Source of the DNA: Marinilabiliales bacterium
GTDB lineage: Bacteria; Bacteroidota; Bacteroidia; Bacteroidales; SZUA-534
Direction: 5' to 3'
Assembly (NCBI GenBank): GCA_003512955.1
Contig: DOTG01000023.1
Span: 60,026-124,025, forward strand
Length of the DNA stretch: 64,000 bases
The notes below the pieces were generated by a model. That model searched no databases and had not been told where the DNA came from. It was given only the letters and a program-made list of their open reading frames with translations. The position numbers were made by a program, and so were the translations under genes. Positions 8,243-16,875 of the stretch are shown here, piece after piece (within the stretch, counting starts at the first letter, position 1; every line of letters starts with the position of its first letter).

Positions 8243-9448
8243 ATGATTTCGCAGCGAACGCTTTTCTTACAACATGTAGGACAGACTTCGCCATGCCCCA
8301 TGGGTTTGGAAATCGAGAAGGCTGAAGGCATCTATCTTTTCGATACTTTGGGAAAGCGGTACATTGATTTGGTGTCGGGAGTTTCGGTTTCCAATGTGGG
8401 GCATCGTCATCCCAAAGTAGTTGAGGCCATTAAAAATCAGGTGGACAAATACATGCACCTGATGGTTTATGGCGAAATTATTCAAAAACCCCAGGTGGAC
8501 TTTGCCAAAAAACTGGTGGATTGTCTCGGCCAACCTTTTGAAAGCGTGTATTTTGTCAATTCGGGCAGCGAAGCCATTGAGGGAGCCTTAAAGTTGGCCA
8601 AGCGTACCACCGGACGCCGCGAAATACTTGCTTTTAAAAACGCTTATCATGGCAGTACCCATGGAGCCTTGAGTATTTACGGAGGTGATGAATTGAACCG
8701 GGCTGTAAAACCTTTGCTACCCGGGGTTGGGTTTATGGAATTTAATTCCATCCCATCGCTGGATGCAATCACATCAAAAACAGCCTGTGTGGTGATGGAG
8801 GTAATTCAGGCCGAAGCAGGGGTGATTCAGGCAGACAGGGAATTTATTCAAGCAGTCCGCCAACGGTGCAATGAAACAGGAGCCTTGTTGATTTTTGACG
8901 AAATTCAGACCGGATTTGGCCGCACGGGTGCGTTATTTGCCTTCCAGCATTTTAACATTCAGCCCGACATTATCTGCCTGGCCAAAGGAATGGGAGGGGG
9001 GATGCCAATTGGAGCCTTTGCCTCCAGTAAAAAACTGATGGATACGCTTACCTTCAATCCGGTGTTGGGCCACATCACTACATTTGGCGGGCATCCCGTT
9101 TCGTGTGCCGCGGGATTGGCTGCACTTCAGGTAATTCTGGACGAATCGCTCGACAAAGCCGCCACCCCCAAAGGGAATTTATTTAGGGACCTTTTGAAAC
9201 ATGCTGCCATTATGGATATCCGGGGAAAGGGACTTTTTATGGCCGTGGAACTTGATGCTGCTTTTGATAGGGATTTGTTTTTCAAAAAATGCCTCGAAAA
9301 GGGAATCATGTACGACTATTTTCTTTTCACACAAACAGCTTTCCGTATTGCCCCACCCCTGACTATCACCGGGGAAGAAATTCATCAAACTGTAGCATTG
9401 TTGTTGGAAGCTATGGATGAAGTAAATTTTGTTCGTTCTAAAATTTAA
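8243..9448 (+). CDS. Class III PLP-dependent aminotransferase
   Basis: At 401 residues this is a typical class III (acetylornithine/4-aminobutyrate type) aminotransferase of fold type I. Visible family blocks are NSGSEAIEGALKLAKR (phosphate binding), FKNAYHGSTHGALS, LIFDEIQTGFGRTG (Asp that contacts the PLP ring) and LAKGMGGGMPIGAF with the Schiff-base Lys. The preferred substrate cannot be read; the ornithine group is possible, but no arginine biosynthesis gene is nearby. Its stop codon overlaps the next start (TAATG), showing tight coupling to the secreted hypothetical protein. Confidence 0.85.
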   Translation: MISQRTLFLQHVGQTSPCPMGLEIEKAEGIYLFDTLGKRYIDLVSGVSVSNVGHRHPKVVEAIKNQVDKYMHLMVYGEIIQKPQVDFAKKLVDCLGQPFESVYFVNSGSEAIEGALKLAKRTTGRREILAFKNAYHGSTHGALSIYGGDELNRAVKPLLPGVGFMEFNSIPSLDAITSKTACVVMEVIQAEAGVIQADREFIQAVRQRCNETGALLIFDEIQTGFGRTGALFAFQHFNIQPDIICLAKGMGGGMPIGAFASSKKLMDTLTFNPVLGHITTFGGHPVSCAAGLAALQVILDESLDKAATPKGNLFRDLLKHAAIMDIRGKGLFMAVELDAAFDRDLFFKKCLEKGIMYDYFLFTQTAFRIAPPLTITGEEIHQTVALLLEAMDEVNFVRSKI

Positions 9449-10365
9449 TGCCATACATTTCGTTAACTATATTTGTGAAACTTTTTCAAAAACCAAATAG
9501 CTTGGCAAAACTGCTTTCTTTATTAAGTGTTTTTTTTCTTTTCTTTTTTGTAACTCATGGACAAGAGGCTTCAACGCCATACTTTCATAATGCAGAAAAT
9601 GAGATTTCGTTGCTGGCTGGCCAGATGTCCGATGTAAAATTCAACGATTCATTATTATTCCAACGGAATGACTCACTCCAGCAATTGGTTTTCAACACGC
9701 TTAAAGCAGAAAACTCATTTAGTTATCTCTTCGATAGCCTGAAACATATTGGGTGCATTAAGTCGGAGGACGGCCTGTTACGGATTTTTACATGGAACCT
9801 GGTAAAAGCTGATGGAACACATCACCATTATGGGTTTATGCAATATTATTTGAAAGCCCAAAAGGAAGTTTTATTAATTCCGCTCACCGATAAGTCCGAT
9901 AGCATTGCGGAACCTGAAATCGAGGTTCTGACACCCGAGAATTGGTTTGGAGCCACCTATTATCAGGTTTTAACCAACGGGCATTCATCGGGAACTGTTT
10001 ACACCCTAATCGGTTGGGACGGAAACAACCTGTACACCAATAAAAAGGTAATTGATGTGTTGCAGTTTAGCGAAAATGGGAAAGCCAAATTCGGCAAAGC
10101 CGTATTCAAAGCCGGGAAGAAAAAATTGAGACGCATTATTTTTGAATATTCGCGCATGGCTGCCATGATGATAAAATACGACCCACAATACCAAATGATT
10201 GTAATGGACCATTTAGCTCCAAGTGAGTCTGTCTATACTGGAAATTTCAGGTTCTACGGGCCCGATTTATCTTATGACGGATTGAAATTCAATGAGGATA
10301 TGTGGGAATACATTCCTACCATTGATTATAAAAAGCCCAAACCCAAACGGGGGCTCTTCAAATAA
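9448..10365 (+). CDS. Secreted hypothetical protein
   Basis: The 305-residue protein has a strongly hydrophobic N-terminal stretch (about 20-38, LAKLLSLLSVFFLFFFVTHG) ending before QEAS, read as a signal peptide. The mature part is soluble and ends with a Lys/Pro-rich tail (KKPKPKRGLFK). No enzyme motif is recognised. The start overlaps the aminotransferase stop by one base; an internal start closer to the signal peptide is possible. It looks like a Bacteroidota-specific periplasmic or surface protein of unknown function. Confidence 0.7.
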   Translation: MPYISLTIFVKLFQKPNSLAKLLSLLSVFFLFFFVTHGQEASTPYFHNAENEISLLAGQMSDVKFNDSLLFQRNDSLQQLVFNTLKAENSFSYLFDSLKHIGCIKSEDGLLRIFTWNLVKADGTHHHYGFMQYYLKAQKEVLLIPLTDKSDSIAEPEIEVLTPENWFGATYYQVLTNGHSSGTVYTLIGWDGNNLYTNKKVIDVLQFSENGKAKFGKAVFKAGKKKLRRIIFEYSRMAAMMIKYDPQYQMIVMDHLAPSESVYTGNFRFYGPDLSYDGLKFNEDMWEYIPTIDYKKPKPKRGLFK

Positions 10366-10633
10366 GAATAACTTTAAGGATTTTTCACCGGATGATTCGA
10401 TTTCTAAATTATTGATAGTCATCTGATGACTTGAGGAATTAAAGAAAATTAATTGTTAGACGACAAGCAAAATATTTTTGAGGAGCGTTAAATGATTATT
10501 TATAAATAGATTGTAGTGTCTTTTAGCAAGGAAATAAGATCAACCTAAGAAAATAATTTTGATTTCGAAAGTTGGTTTTTATAAATTAGTGGAGATTTAA
10601 TGAATCGGAGCTTGATGAAAGCTTTTAATAGGA

Positions 10634-11167
10634 ATGAATGTGAGAATTGCTAAAGATATCCGTTTGGTAATTGTGGAGGACGACCCGGTGCAGGCACAGG
10701 TGCTGCAAGATAAGCTGTTGGAATTTAACGACCGGTACAATGTGCTGTGGTACAAAAATGGCGAAGATATGATGGCTGAACTAGGCAAGATACATTTCCG
10801 CAACAAACAGATTTATATTATTTTAGATTATTTCCTACAAACCAACGAAAATTCTGAGGCATTAAATGGATTTGAGATTATCAAAGTCATGGGAGAAAAA
10901 TTTCCAAAAGTCCGGATCATCCTGTTTTCATCCTATGAAAATGACGACACCACCGATTTCAAGCGGATTAAGGAAGAACCCAACGTGATTGATTTTGTTA
11001 AAAAATCGAACTTTGCCTTTGCCAGCCTCCAAAATACCATCCGTTTTCATTACAGCCAAACCACGTTGGCTATCAAGAAAAAGCGCTTCCAGTGGGCTCT
11101 CTCATTTTTTATTTTATTGATGGTTTTATCGGCGTTACATTTCGTGTTTTCGTTTATCTCGCATTAA
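10634..11167 (+). CDS. Receiver-domain protein with C-terminal membrane anchor
   Basis: The 177-residue protein is a single response-regulator receiver domain (1-145): acidic pocket VEDDP at 14-18, phosphoacceptor Asp65 in IILDYF, Ser99/100 on the switch strand and FVKKS with the conserved Lys. Instead of an output domain it has a basic linker (KKKRFQW) and one hydrophobic helix (about 153-174), so it should be tethered to the inner membrane facing the cytoplasm. No kinase is adjacent. Stand-alone receivers usually act as phosphate sinks or protein switches; a membrane-anchored one is unusual. Confidence 0.85.
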   Translation: MNVRIAKDIRLVIVEDDPVQAQVLQDKLLEFNDRYNVLWYKNGEDMMAELGKIHFRNKQIYIILDYFLQTNENSEALNGFEIIKVMGEKFPKVRIILFSSYENDDTTDFKRIKEEPNVIDFVKKSNFAFASLQNTIRFHYSQTTLAIKKKRFQWALSFFILLMVLSALHFVFSFISH

Positions 11168-11210
11168 GATACGGTTCCCTCTTTCCTTTCTCAGCATAAA
11201 ACACCTTATT

Positions 11211-11313
11211 TCCGCAAGTCATGGGGTGACTAATTGAATAACAATTGTTTGCCTTCTTTGTGTCAAATTGAGTCACCCCGTGACTTCCAACGGTTTCCCA
11301 GATGACTTGCGGA
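11211..11313 (+). promoter_or_regulatory. Overlapping inverted repeats upstream of htpG
   Basis: One left arm can pair with either of two right arms. TCCGCAAGTCAT (11211-11222) is perfectly complementary to ATGACTTGCGGA (11302-11313). AAGTCATGGGGTGACT (11216-11231) is complementary at 15 of 16 positions to AGTCACCCCGTGACTT (11271-11286). The structures exclude one another and end 127 bases before the htpG start. They do not match the CIRCE consensus. Confidence 0.55.
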
Positions 11314-11440
11314 TTTTAGGAAACAACTGTCGTTTTGTCTCTTGGGATTTCCTTTTGTGACACTCTGTCCAATAGGTAGGGATGGCATCAAATTTGAAAA
11401 TTGCCGCCTGTAAAAATTTAAAACATTAAACTTTAACGAT

Positions 11441-13486
11441 ATGCAAAAAGGGAAAATTGGGGTTACCAGTGAAAACATCTTCCCCATCATTAAAAAGTTT
11501 CTTTATTCCGATCATGAAATCTTCCTGCGCGAGATTGTATCCAACGCCGTAGATGCTACTCAAAAAATGGCTGCTGTTGCTGCTTCGGGTGAATATAAAG
11601 GAGAATTGGGTGATACCACGGTCCGGGTTAAGCTCGACAAAGGAAAGAAAACCATTACCGTATCGGATCACGGAATTGGTATGACCTCGGAAGAGATCGA
11701 AAAATATATCAACCAGATTGCTTTCTCCAGTGCCGGTGATTTTCTTGAAAAATACAAAGACAACATCGATGCAATCATTGGCCATTTTGGGTTGGGCTTT
11801 TATTCCTCGTTTATGGTTTCCGAAAAGGTGGAAATTGTTACCAAATCATACAAAGAGGGTGCTAAGGCTGTTAAATGGAGTTGCGACGGTAGTCCGGAAT
11901 TTACCATGGATGAAACCGAAAAAGAGGATTTTGGTACCGATATCATTCTTTACATTGATGAGGAAAACAAAGATTTTCTGGAAGAATCAAAAATTACCCA
12001 GCTTTTAAACAAATATTGTAAGTTCTTGCCTGTCCCCATTGGGTTTGGGAAAGAGCAGGAATGGAAAGAGGATAAAATGGTTGATACTGGTAAGGATAAA
12101 ATTATCAACAACACAAAACCTGCCTGGACCCGTAAACCTGTTGACCTGAAAGACGAGGATTACCGGGATTTTTATCATGAGTTGTATCCCGTTTACGAAG
12201 AGCCTCTGTTTTACATCCATTTGAATGTGGATTATCCGTTTAACCTGACAGGGATTCTGTACTTCCCAAAAATTAAAAACAATATCGAAATCCAGAAGAA
12301 TAAAATCCAGCTTTATTGCAACCAGGTTTTTGTGACCGATAGCGTGGAAGGTATCGTCCCCGAGTTTTTGACCTTGTTGCATGGTGTTATCGACTCACCG
12401 GATATTCCGTTAAACGTCTCGCGAAGTTATTTGCAGAGCGATTCGAATGTGAAAAAAATATCGAGTCATATTACCAAAAAGGTGGCCGACCGCTTGTTCG
12501 ATATCTTTAAAGAAAACCGAAAGGAATTCGAAGAAAAATGGGATAGCCTGAAACTATTCATTGAATACGGGATGCTTACCGACGAAAAATTCTACGACCG
12601 GGCCAAAGGCTTTGTATTGTTAAAAAATACCGAAGGAAAATATTTTACCCTCGAAGAGTACGAAACATTGATTAAAGAAAACCAGACCGATAAAAACAAA
12701 TCACTGGTTTACCTTTATACCACCAATAGAGAGGCTCAATTCACTTATATCGAGGCAGCCAAAAATAAAGGGTACGATGTGCTGGTGATGGATGGCCAAT
12801 TCGATGTTCATTGGGTGAACCACCTGGAGCAGAAGTTTGAACATTCCCGTTTTGTAAGGGTTGATGCCGATGTGATTAACAAACTGATTCCCAAAGATGA
12901 GGAAGCCGTCGTGGAACTTACTTCGGACGAACGGAATGAGTTAATCCACGTGTTTAAGGCAGTTACTCCTACAGAATCACATTTCCTGGTAGAATTTGAG
13001 AACCTGGGTGAAGATTCAAAGCCCATGGTGATTACCCAAAGCGAGTTTATGCGCCGGATGAAGGACATGGGCGGTATGAGCGGCATGAATTTTTATGGTG
13101 AGCTGCCCGATAGCTATAATCTGGTAGTGAACACCTCGCATCCGTTGGTTAAGAAAGTGCTGGCACAGGAGCAAAAGAAATTGGGTAACGATATCAAATC
13201 TATCCGTGAGGCAAAACTGCCACTCAACGATGAAAAAACCCTTCTCGAAAAAGAGAAGTCAGGGAAAAAGGACGATGAGGTTCCGCAAGCTACCAAAGAT
13301 AAACTGGAGGAACTGAACAAACAGCTTACCGATTTGAGCAATCAGGAAAACCAGAAACTGGAAGCTTTTGGCAAGGAAAGCAAACTGGCCAAGCAACTGG
13401 TTGATTTGGCACTGTTGGCCAACAACATGCTCAAGGGCGAGGACCTCAACCGTTTTGTCACCCGGAGTATTGAACTGATAAAATAG
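11441..13486 (+). CDS. htpG: Molecular chaperone HtpG (Hsp90)
   Basis: The 681-residue protein is a full bacterial Hsp90. The N-terminal GHKL ATPase domain has FLREIVSNAVDATQK, VSDHGIGMT and GHFGLGFYSSFMVS; the middle and dimerisation domains follow. Small variations from the textbook motifs (SNAVDA for SNASDA, DHGIGM for DNGIGM) are seen and should be tolerated. A charged segment near 600-640 (EKEKSGKKDDEVPQATKDK) sits in the C-terminal domain. It is a single-gene unit with a structured upstream region and its own terminator. Confidence 0.95.
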   Translation: MQKGKIGVTSENIFPIIKKFLYSDHEIFLREIVSNAVDATQKMAAVAASGEYKGELGDTTVRVKLDKGKKTITVSDHGIGMTSEEIEKYINQIAFSSAGDFLEKYKDNIDAIIGHFGLGFYSSFMVSEKVEIVTKSYKEGAKAVKWSCDGSPEFTMDETEKEDFGTDIILYIDEENKDFLEESKITQLLNKYCKFLPVPIGFGKEQEWKEDKMVDTGKDKIINNTKPAWTRKPVDLKDEDYRDFYHELYPVYEEPLFYIHLNVDYPFNLTGILYFPKIKNNIEIQKNKIQLYCNQVFVTDSVEGIVPEFLTLLHGVIDSPDIPLNVSRSYLQSDSNVKKISSHITKKVADRLFDIFKENRKEFEEKWDSLKLFIEYGMLTDEKFYDRAKGFVLLKNTEGKYFTLEEYETLIKENQTDKNKSLVYLYTTNREAQFTYIEAAKNKGYDVLVMDGQFDVHWVNHLEQKFEHSRFVRVDADVINKLIPKDEEAVVELTSDERNELIHVFKAVTPTESHFLVEFENLGEDSKPMVITQSEFMRRMKDMGGMSGMNFYGELPDSYNLVVNTSHPLVKKVLAQEQKKLGNDIKSIREAKLPLNDEKTLLEKEKSGKKDDEVPQATKDKLEELNKQLTDLSNQENQKLEAFGKESKLAKQLVDLALLANNMLKGEDLNRFVTRSIELIK

Positions 13487-13514
13487 AAATTAGATTTTAG
13501 AGATTTAATTTTAG

Positions 13515-13556
13515 AAACCAGGTATTAGGCGGTGGGTCTGGTATCTGGTTTTTTTC
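13515..13556 (+). terminator. Probable terminator of htpG
   Basis: AAACCAG (13515-13521) pairs with CTGGTTT (13545-13551) and a T-run follows (TTTTTT). It lies about 30 bases after the htpG stop, between htpG and the convergent gene. Confidence 0.55.
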
Positions 13557-13591
13557 TGTCTTCCAATTTCTAAATTCGAACCTCTATACAG

Positions 13592-14110
13592 CTAAAAAAA
13601 CAACTGCCTGATTTCCGATTTTAAGTAATCGAGTGCTTTTTGGGTGGGGTCGGTATCGTATTCCATCATTTTTTCCAAAACCGATTTGCTCAATTGAATG
13701 GCAGGAGCGTCGGGTTTCACCTTTATGGCATTCTGGTTGATGGTTTTAATCACATTTTCTTTGGCTGTTTTAACCATTTCCCAGGCTTTATCGCTGATGT
13801 AAAGCTGATGCGCCATGTTGTGTTCAAATTCTGACCGGATGTTTTTTAAAAGGGCATTTTGCAAATCAAGGTTGGTCATGTTCTGCTTTTGGGTCCTGAT
13901 AACCAGCGATTGCGGCGAAATACGTTCCAGGAACAGCACCATCCGCTCATAGGCCTGAAGCCGTATGGGGGTAATCACTTTCTGGTTATCGAGCAACACC
14001 TGTACTTTCCGGTTTTTATTCTCATTACCGATGAATTTGTATAACACCAACCATGCAGTGGCAAATACCAGTAATGCGGGGATGGTAATCTTTAAAATAT
14101 CTGGAAGCAT
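13592..14110 (-). CDS. Membrane-anchored conserved protein (DUF7935-like)
   Basis: This 172-residue protein has an N-terminal membrane helix (about 6-26, ITIPALLVFATAWLVLYKF) and a charged, helical cytoplasmic part with the conserved stretch PIRLQAYERMVLFLERISP. It matches a Bacteroidota family usually listed as DUF7935 (family name from memory). It is the last gene of a three-gene unit, parA, small RHH-like gene and this one, with 4 bases between the last two. The association suggests a membrane partner for the ParA-like ATPase, which is inference. Confidence 0.72.
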   Translation of the reverse strand: MLPDILKITIPALLVFATAWLVLYKFIGNENKNRKVQVLLDNQKVITPIRLQAYERMVLFLERISPQSLVIRTQKQNMTNLDLQNALLKNIRSEFEHNMAHQLYISDKAWEMVKTAKENVIKTINQNAIKVKPDAPAIQLSKSVLEKMMEYDTDPTQKALDYLKSEIRQLFF

Positions 14111-14114
14111 GAAT

Positions 14115-14390
14115 CTACTTTTTGTTTGTAATAGCTTGTTCCAACTGCAAACTCTTGAGGCGAAGATAATGATTTAAGGCTTGATTGATCAACTCTTTTT
14201 CCGAAACTCCTTCGAAAGAGGCCAACAATTTGAATTTTTCCATAACATCGTCGTTAATCACCGAAACCTCCTGAATAATCACAGGTTCGGGTGCAGCCAT
14301 AGGAACAGGTTCCGGCTGTTTAATAAACTCAGCATTCGACAGCAGCGCCTGTTGGAACTGCTTCATGTCTTTCTTATTTTTTTTTGCCAT
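14115..14390 (-). CDS. Small ribbon-helix-helix-like partner of ParA
   Basis: This 91-residue protein has a basic start (MAKKNKKDMKQFQQALL), a Pro/Glu-rich linker (about 24-38) and a C-terminal segment, VINDDVMEKFKLLASFEGVSEKELINQALNHY in outline, that looks like a ribbon-helix-helix or similar small dimerising DNA-binding fold. Its start overlaps the end of the parA gene by 17 bases, so the two are translationally linked. This resembles plasmid partition pairs of ParA with a small RHH centromere binder, but here on what seems to be chromosome. No family could be assigned with certainty. Confidence 0.55.
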   Translation of the reverse strand: MAKKNKKDMKQFQQALLSNAEFIKQPEPVPMAAPEPVIIQEVSVINDDVMEKFKLLASFEGVSEKELINQALNHYLRLKSLQLEQAITNKK

Positions 14391-15138
14391 AACGTTTTAC
14401 AAATTCTTTAGCAAAATTCATATAATCGAAAGCTCCGCGGCTGGCGGGAGCATATTCAAACACCGACTGCCCGAATGCCGGGGCTTCCATCAAATTGATA
14501 TCCTGCCTGATGTAGGCATTAAAGAGTTTGTTTTTCAGATAATTGTTTTGTGCGATATTTGAAATCACTGCCTGACCAAATTTGGTACGTGTCTGGTACT
14601 TAACAAATAAAATCCCGGCCAGTTCCAAATCCATATTCATCCGGGTTTTCACCTTTTCGGCAATTTGTAAAATACGGTCGAGACCAATAAAGGCAAAATT
14701 TTCGGCCTGCATGGGTACAATATAGTGATGGGCTGCCACCAGCGAATTGATGGAGAGTGTTCCCATACTTGGCGGGCAATCAATCAATATATAATCGAAC
14801 GAATTGGTTTTGCCCAGCACCTCGCGTAGCAGGAATTCCCTGCCGGGTTCGTTGTTAATCAGGTATTCATAATCGAGCAGGTTGCTCACCGAGGGTAAAA
14901 CATCCATTCCTTCGGCTTCGGTCAAGCACGCTTCAAACGGACATTTCCCGAGCAGCAATTCCCCCACATGGTTCTTAGGTTCGTTAATATGCAACGCCCT
15001 GGATAGGTTACTCTGGCCATCGAGATCGATAAGCAGCACCTTGTATTTCAGTTGTTTGAGGGCAGCACCTAAGTTTAGTACGGTGGTGGTCTTTCCTGTT
15101 CCTCCCTTGTTGTTTATAACAGAAATGATTTTTGCCAT
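14374..15138 (-). CDS. ParA/Soj family ATPase
   Basis: The 254-residue deviant-Walker ATPase has INNKGGTGKTTTVLNLG (about 7-23), with both signature lysines, the LLIDLDGQSNLS strand and YILIDCPPSMG as Walker B. Such proteins move DNA or protein cargo over the nucleoid. The two following genes overlap or touch it. No ParB-type KorB domain protein is encoded nearby, which argues against the standard chromosomal parAB pair; it may position another cargo. A perfect inverted repeat lies about 120 bases upstream. Confidence 0.88.
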   Translation of the reverse strand: MAKIISVINNKGGTGKTTTVLNLGAALKQLKYKVLLIDLDGQSNLSRALHINEPKNHVGELLLGKCPFEACLTEAEGMDVLPSVSNLLDYEYLINNEPGREFLLREVLGKTNSFDYILIDCPPSMGTLSINSLVAAHHYIVPMQAENFAFIGLDRILQIAEKVKTRMNMDLELAGILFVKYQTRTKFGQAVISNIAQNNYLKNKLFNAYIRQDINLMEAPAFGQSVFEYAPASRGAFDYMNFAKEFVKRYGKKK

Positions 15139-15462
15139 CGCCAGTTAATTTTATGGTTACGGCTAATTTAGTAATATTATTTGAAATAAATAAGTGGGGT
15201 TTTTTGAAGATGTAGTGGATGGCAAAAGCAAGCTTCCGGACGCTAAATCCGGATAAGTCAGGGGATGGCTTCAAGTTATCCCCTGACTATGCCAAGATTC
15301 CTTGCCCACGCTTTCATTTATGATTTTGCCAAAATCAATTACGTGTTTGCCAGTTTCAGTTACATTTTTACCAATTGCCAACGGGTATTTTGCATTGTTT
15401 CATGGTGGGGTAATAAAGCAATTCCAACCTCCGGAGATATTATTGGAAAGCCTTATTCAAAA
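15139..15462. other. Intergenic region between parA and thrC with 11-bp inverted repeat
   Basis: The 324-base gap has no believable gene. AGTCAGGGGAT (15256-15266) and ATCCCCTGACT (15278-15288) form a perfect 11-bp inverted repeat with an 11-nt loop; no T-run follows on either strand. It could be a binding site for the ParA-associated DNA-binding protein or a decayed repeat element. A second short dyad, CCGGACGCTAAATCCGG, lies just before it. Confidence 0.45.
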
Positions 15463-16758
15463 TCAGGAAATGCCATCCATCAGATACTGTTTAAACTCCT
15501 GATAACCGGTAGGTAACTCCTCGGTAACAAGGGTGCGTTTATCAAATCTGGCCAGGGCGGCAGGCAATGTTATCTGTTGCCCAATCACTGGTTCCACCAC
15601 TTCGCGGAATTTGGCCGGGTGTGCTGTTTCTAAAAACACACCTGTTTCGTTGGCAGCCAACTGGTCGTCGAGCAGCGAGCCAAATCCGGTGGCCCCATGA
15701 GGATCGAGCAAATAGTTATTAGCCAGGTAACACGATTGAATCAGTTTCTGAATCTGTTCGTTGGTGTAAGAATAACCGGTAAGGTTTCCGGTCATTTCGG
15801 AATAATTGTTCTGGTGCAATTGCAGCAACCTTGGAAAATTGTTCGGGTGGCCCACATCCATGGCGTTGGCAATGGTTTGTACACTGGGTTTGGGAAGGTA
15901 ATTGCCGCTTTTCAGGTATTTGGGCAACACATCGTTCTGGTTGCTGGCCGCAATAAACCGGTGGATGGGCAACCCGGTCTTTTGGGCTAATACCCCCGAT
16001 GAAATATTCCCCACATTCCCGCTGGGAACAGCCACTACAATTTTCTTTCCTGTTTTTGCCAATTGAGCTATTGCCCAATAATAATATACCGACTGTGGAA
16101 TCCACCGGGCAATGTTGATGGAATTGGCCGAGGTCAGGTTCATGGTTTGGTTGATGCCGGTATCGGAAAAGGCGGTTTTCACCAGTTGCTGGCAATCGTC
16201 GAAGGTGCCGCGTATGGCAACGGGCCTGATGTTTTGCCCTAACGTGGCAAACTGTTTTTGTTGCAGTTCGCTTACTTTGTCTTTGGGGTATAAAACAATC
16301 ACTTCGGTTCCTTCAATTCCTAAAAACCCATTGGCGACAGCGCTTCCGGTATCGCCCGAGGTGGCTACCAATACCCTGATTTTCCGGTCTTTGGCAATAT
16401 GTGAAAGCGTCCGGGCTAAAAAGCGGGCCCCAATGTCTTTAAAAGCTAACGTGGGGCCATGGAAAAGTTCCAGGCTGTAAATGTCCGGTTGAACTTCGAC
16501 CAAAGGAATATCGAAATCAAAAACCTGTTGGGTAATTTCATGCAAAACAACTTCGGTTAAATCGGGAGTTGTGTAGGGTTTTAATACATGGAAGGCTATT
16601 TCAGGAAGCGATAATTCTGGTAGTTTCCGAAAAAAGCCGATTTCGAAACTTGGTACCTGTTCCGGAAAATACAATCCGTTTCCAGGCGCCAATCCATTGA
16701 TGACTGCCTGGGTAAAACTTACAACATGTGTGGGGTCGTTCAGACTATAATAGTTCAT
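15463..16758 (-). CDS. thrC: Threonine synthase
   Basis: The 431-residue PLP enzyme converts O-phosphohomoserine to threonine, the last step of the pathway. Motifs are HGPTLAFKDIGARF, with the PLP-binding Lys in the FKD context, VATSGDTGSAVANGF (phosphate-binding loop) and the start YYSLNDPTHVVSF, which fits the class common with thrB operons. It lies downstream of thrB on the same strand; the 117-base gap contains an 8-bp tandem repeat that ends 5 bases before the start codon. Transcription probably continues from thrA-thrB. Confidence 0.93.
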   Translation of the reverse strand: MNYYSLNDPTHVVSFTQAVINGLAPGNGLYFPEQVPSFEIGFFRKLPELSLPEIAFHVLKPYTTPDLTEVVLHEITQQVFDFDIPLVEVQPDIYSLELFHGPTLAFKDIGARFLARTLSHIAKDRKIRVLVATSGDTGSAVANGFLGIEGTEVIVLYPKDKVSELQQKQFATLGQNIRPVAIRGTFDDCQQLVKTAFSDTGINQTMNLTSANSINIARWIPQSVYYYWAIAQLAKTGKKIVVAVPSGNVGNISSGVLAQKTGLPIHRFIAASNQNDVLPKYLKSGNYLPKPSVQTIANAMDVGHPNNFPRLLQLHQNNYSEMTGNLTGYSYTNEQIQKLIQSCYLANNYLLDPHGATGFGSLLDDQLAANETGVFLETAHPAKFREVVEPVIGQQITLPAALARFDKRTLVTEELPTGYQEFKQYLMDGIS

Positions 16759-16763
16759 GTTTC

Positions 16764-16811
16764 AGAGAATTAGAGAATTAGAGAATTAGAGAATTAGAGA
16801 ATTAGAGAATT
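16764..16811. repeat. Six tandem copies of AGAGAATT before thrC
   Basis: Six exact 8-bp copies run from 16764 to 16811 and a partial AG follows. On the thrC strand the unit reads AATTCTCT and takes the place where a ribosome-binding region would be, ending 5 bases from the ATG. Further simple-sequence DNA (CTACATTCT and TTCATTATTCATTG units) continues to the thrB stop. Confidence 0.9.
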
Positions 16812-16875
16812 AGTACCTTTCATATTCATTTTTATTTTCGTTCTACATTCTAAACTCTACATTCTCTATTGTTCA

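Noticed and set aside
11216..11286. CIRCE element before htpG
   Set aside because: The arms do not contain TTAGCACTC/GAGTGCTAA; the repeats are of another sequence.
15265..15516. Plus-strand open frames between parA and thrC
   Set aside because: They overlap the thrC end, have no start signal and have random composition; the region is treated as intergenic.
16764..16811. Possible CRISPR array
   Set aside because: Repeat units are 8 bp without spacers, and no cas gene is seen; it is a simple tandem repeat.
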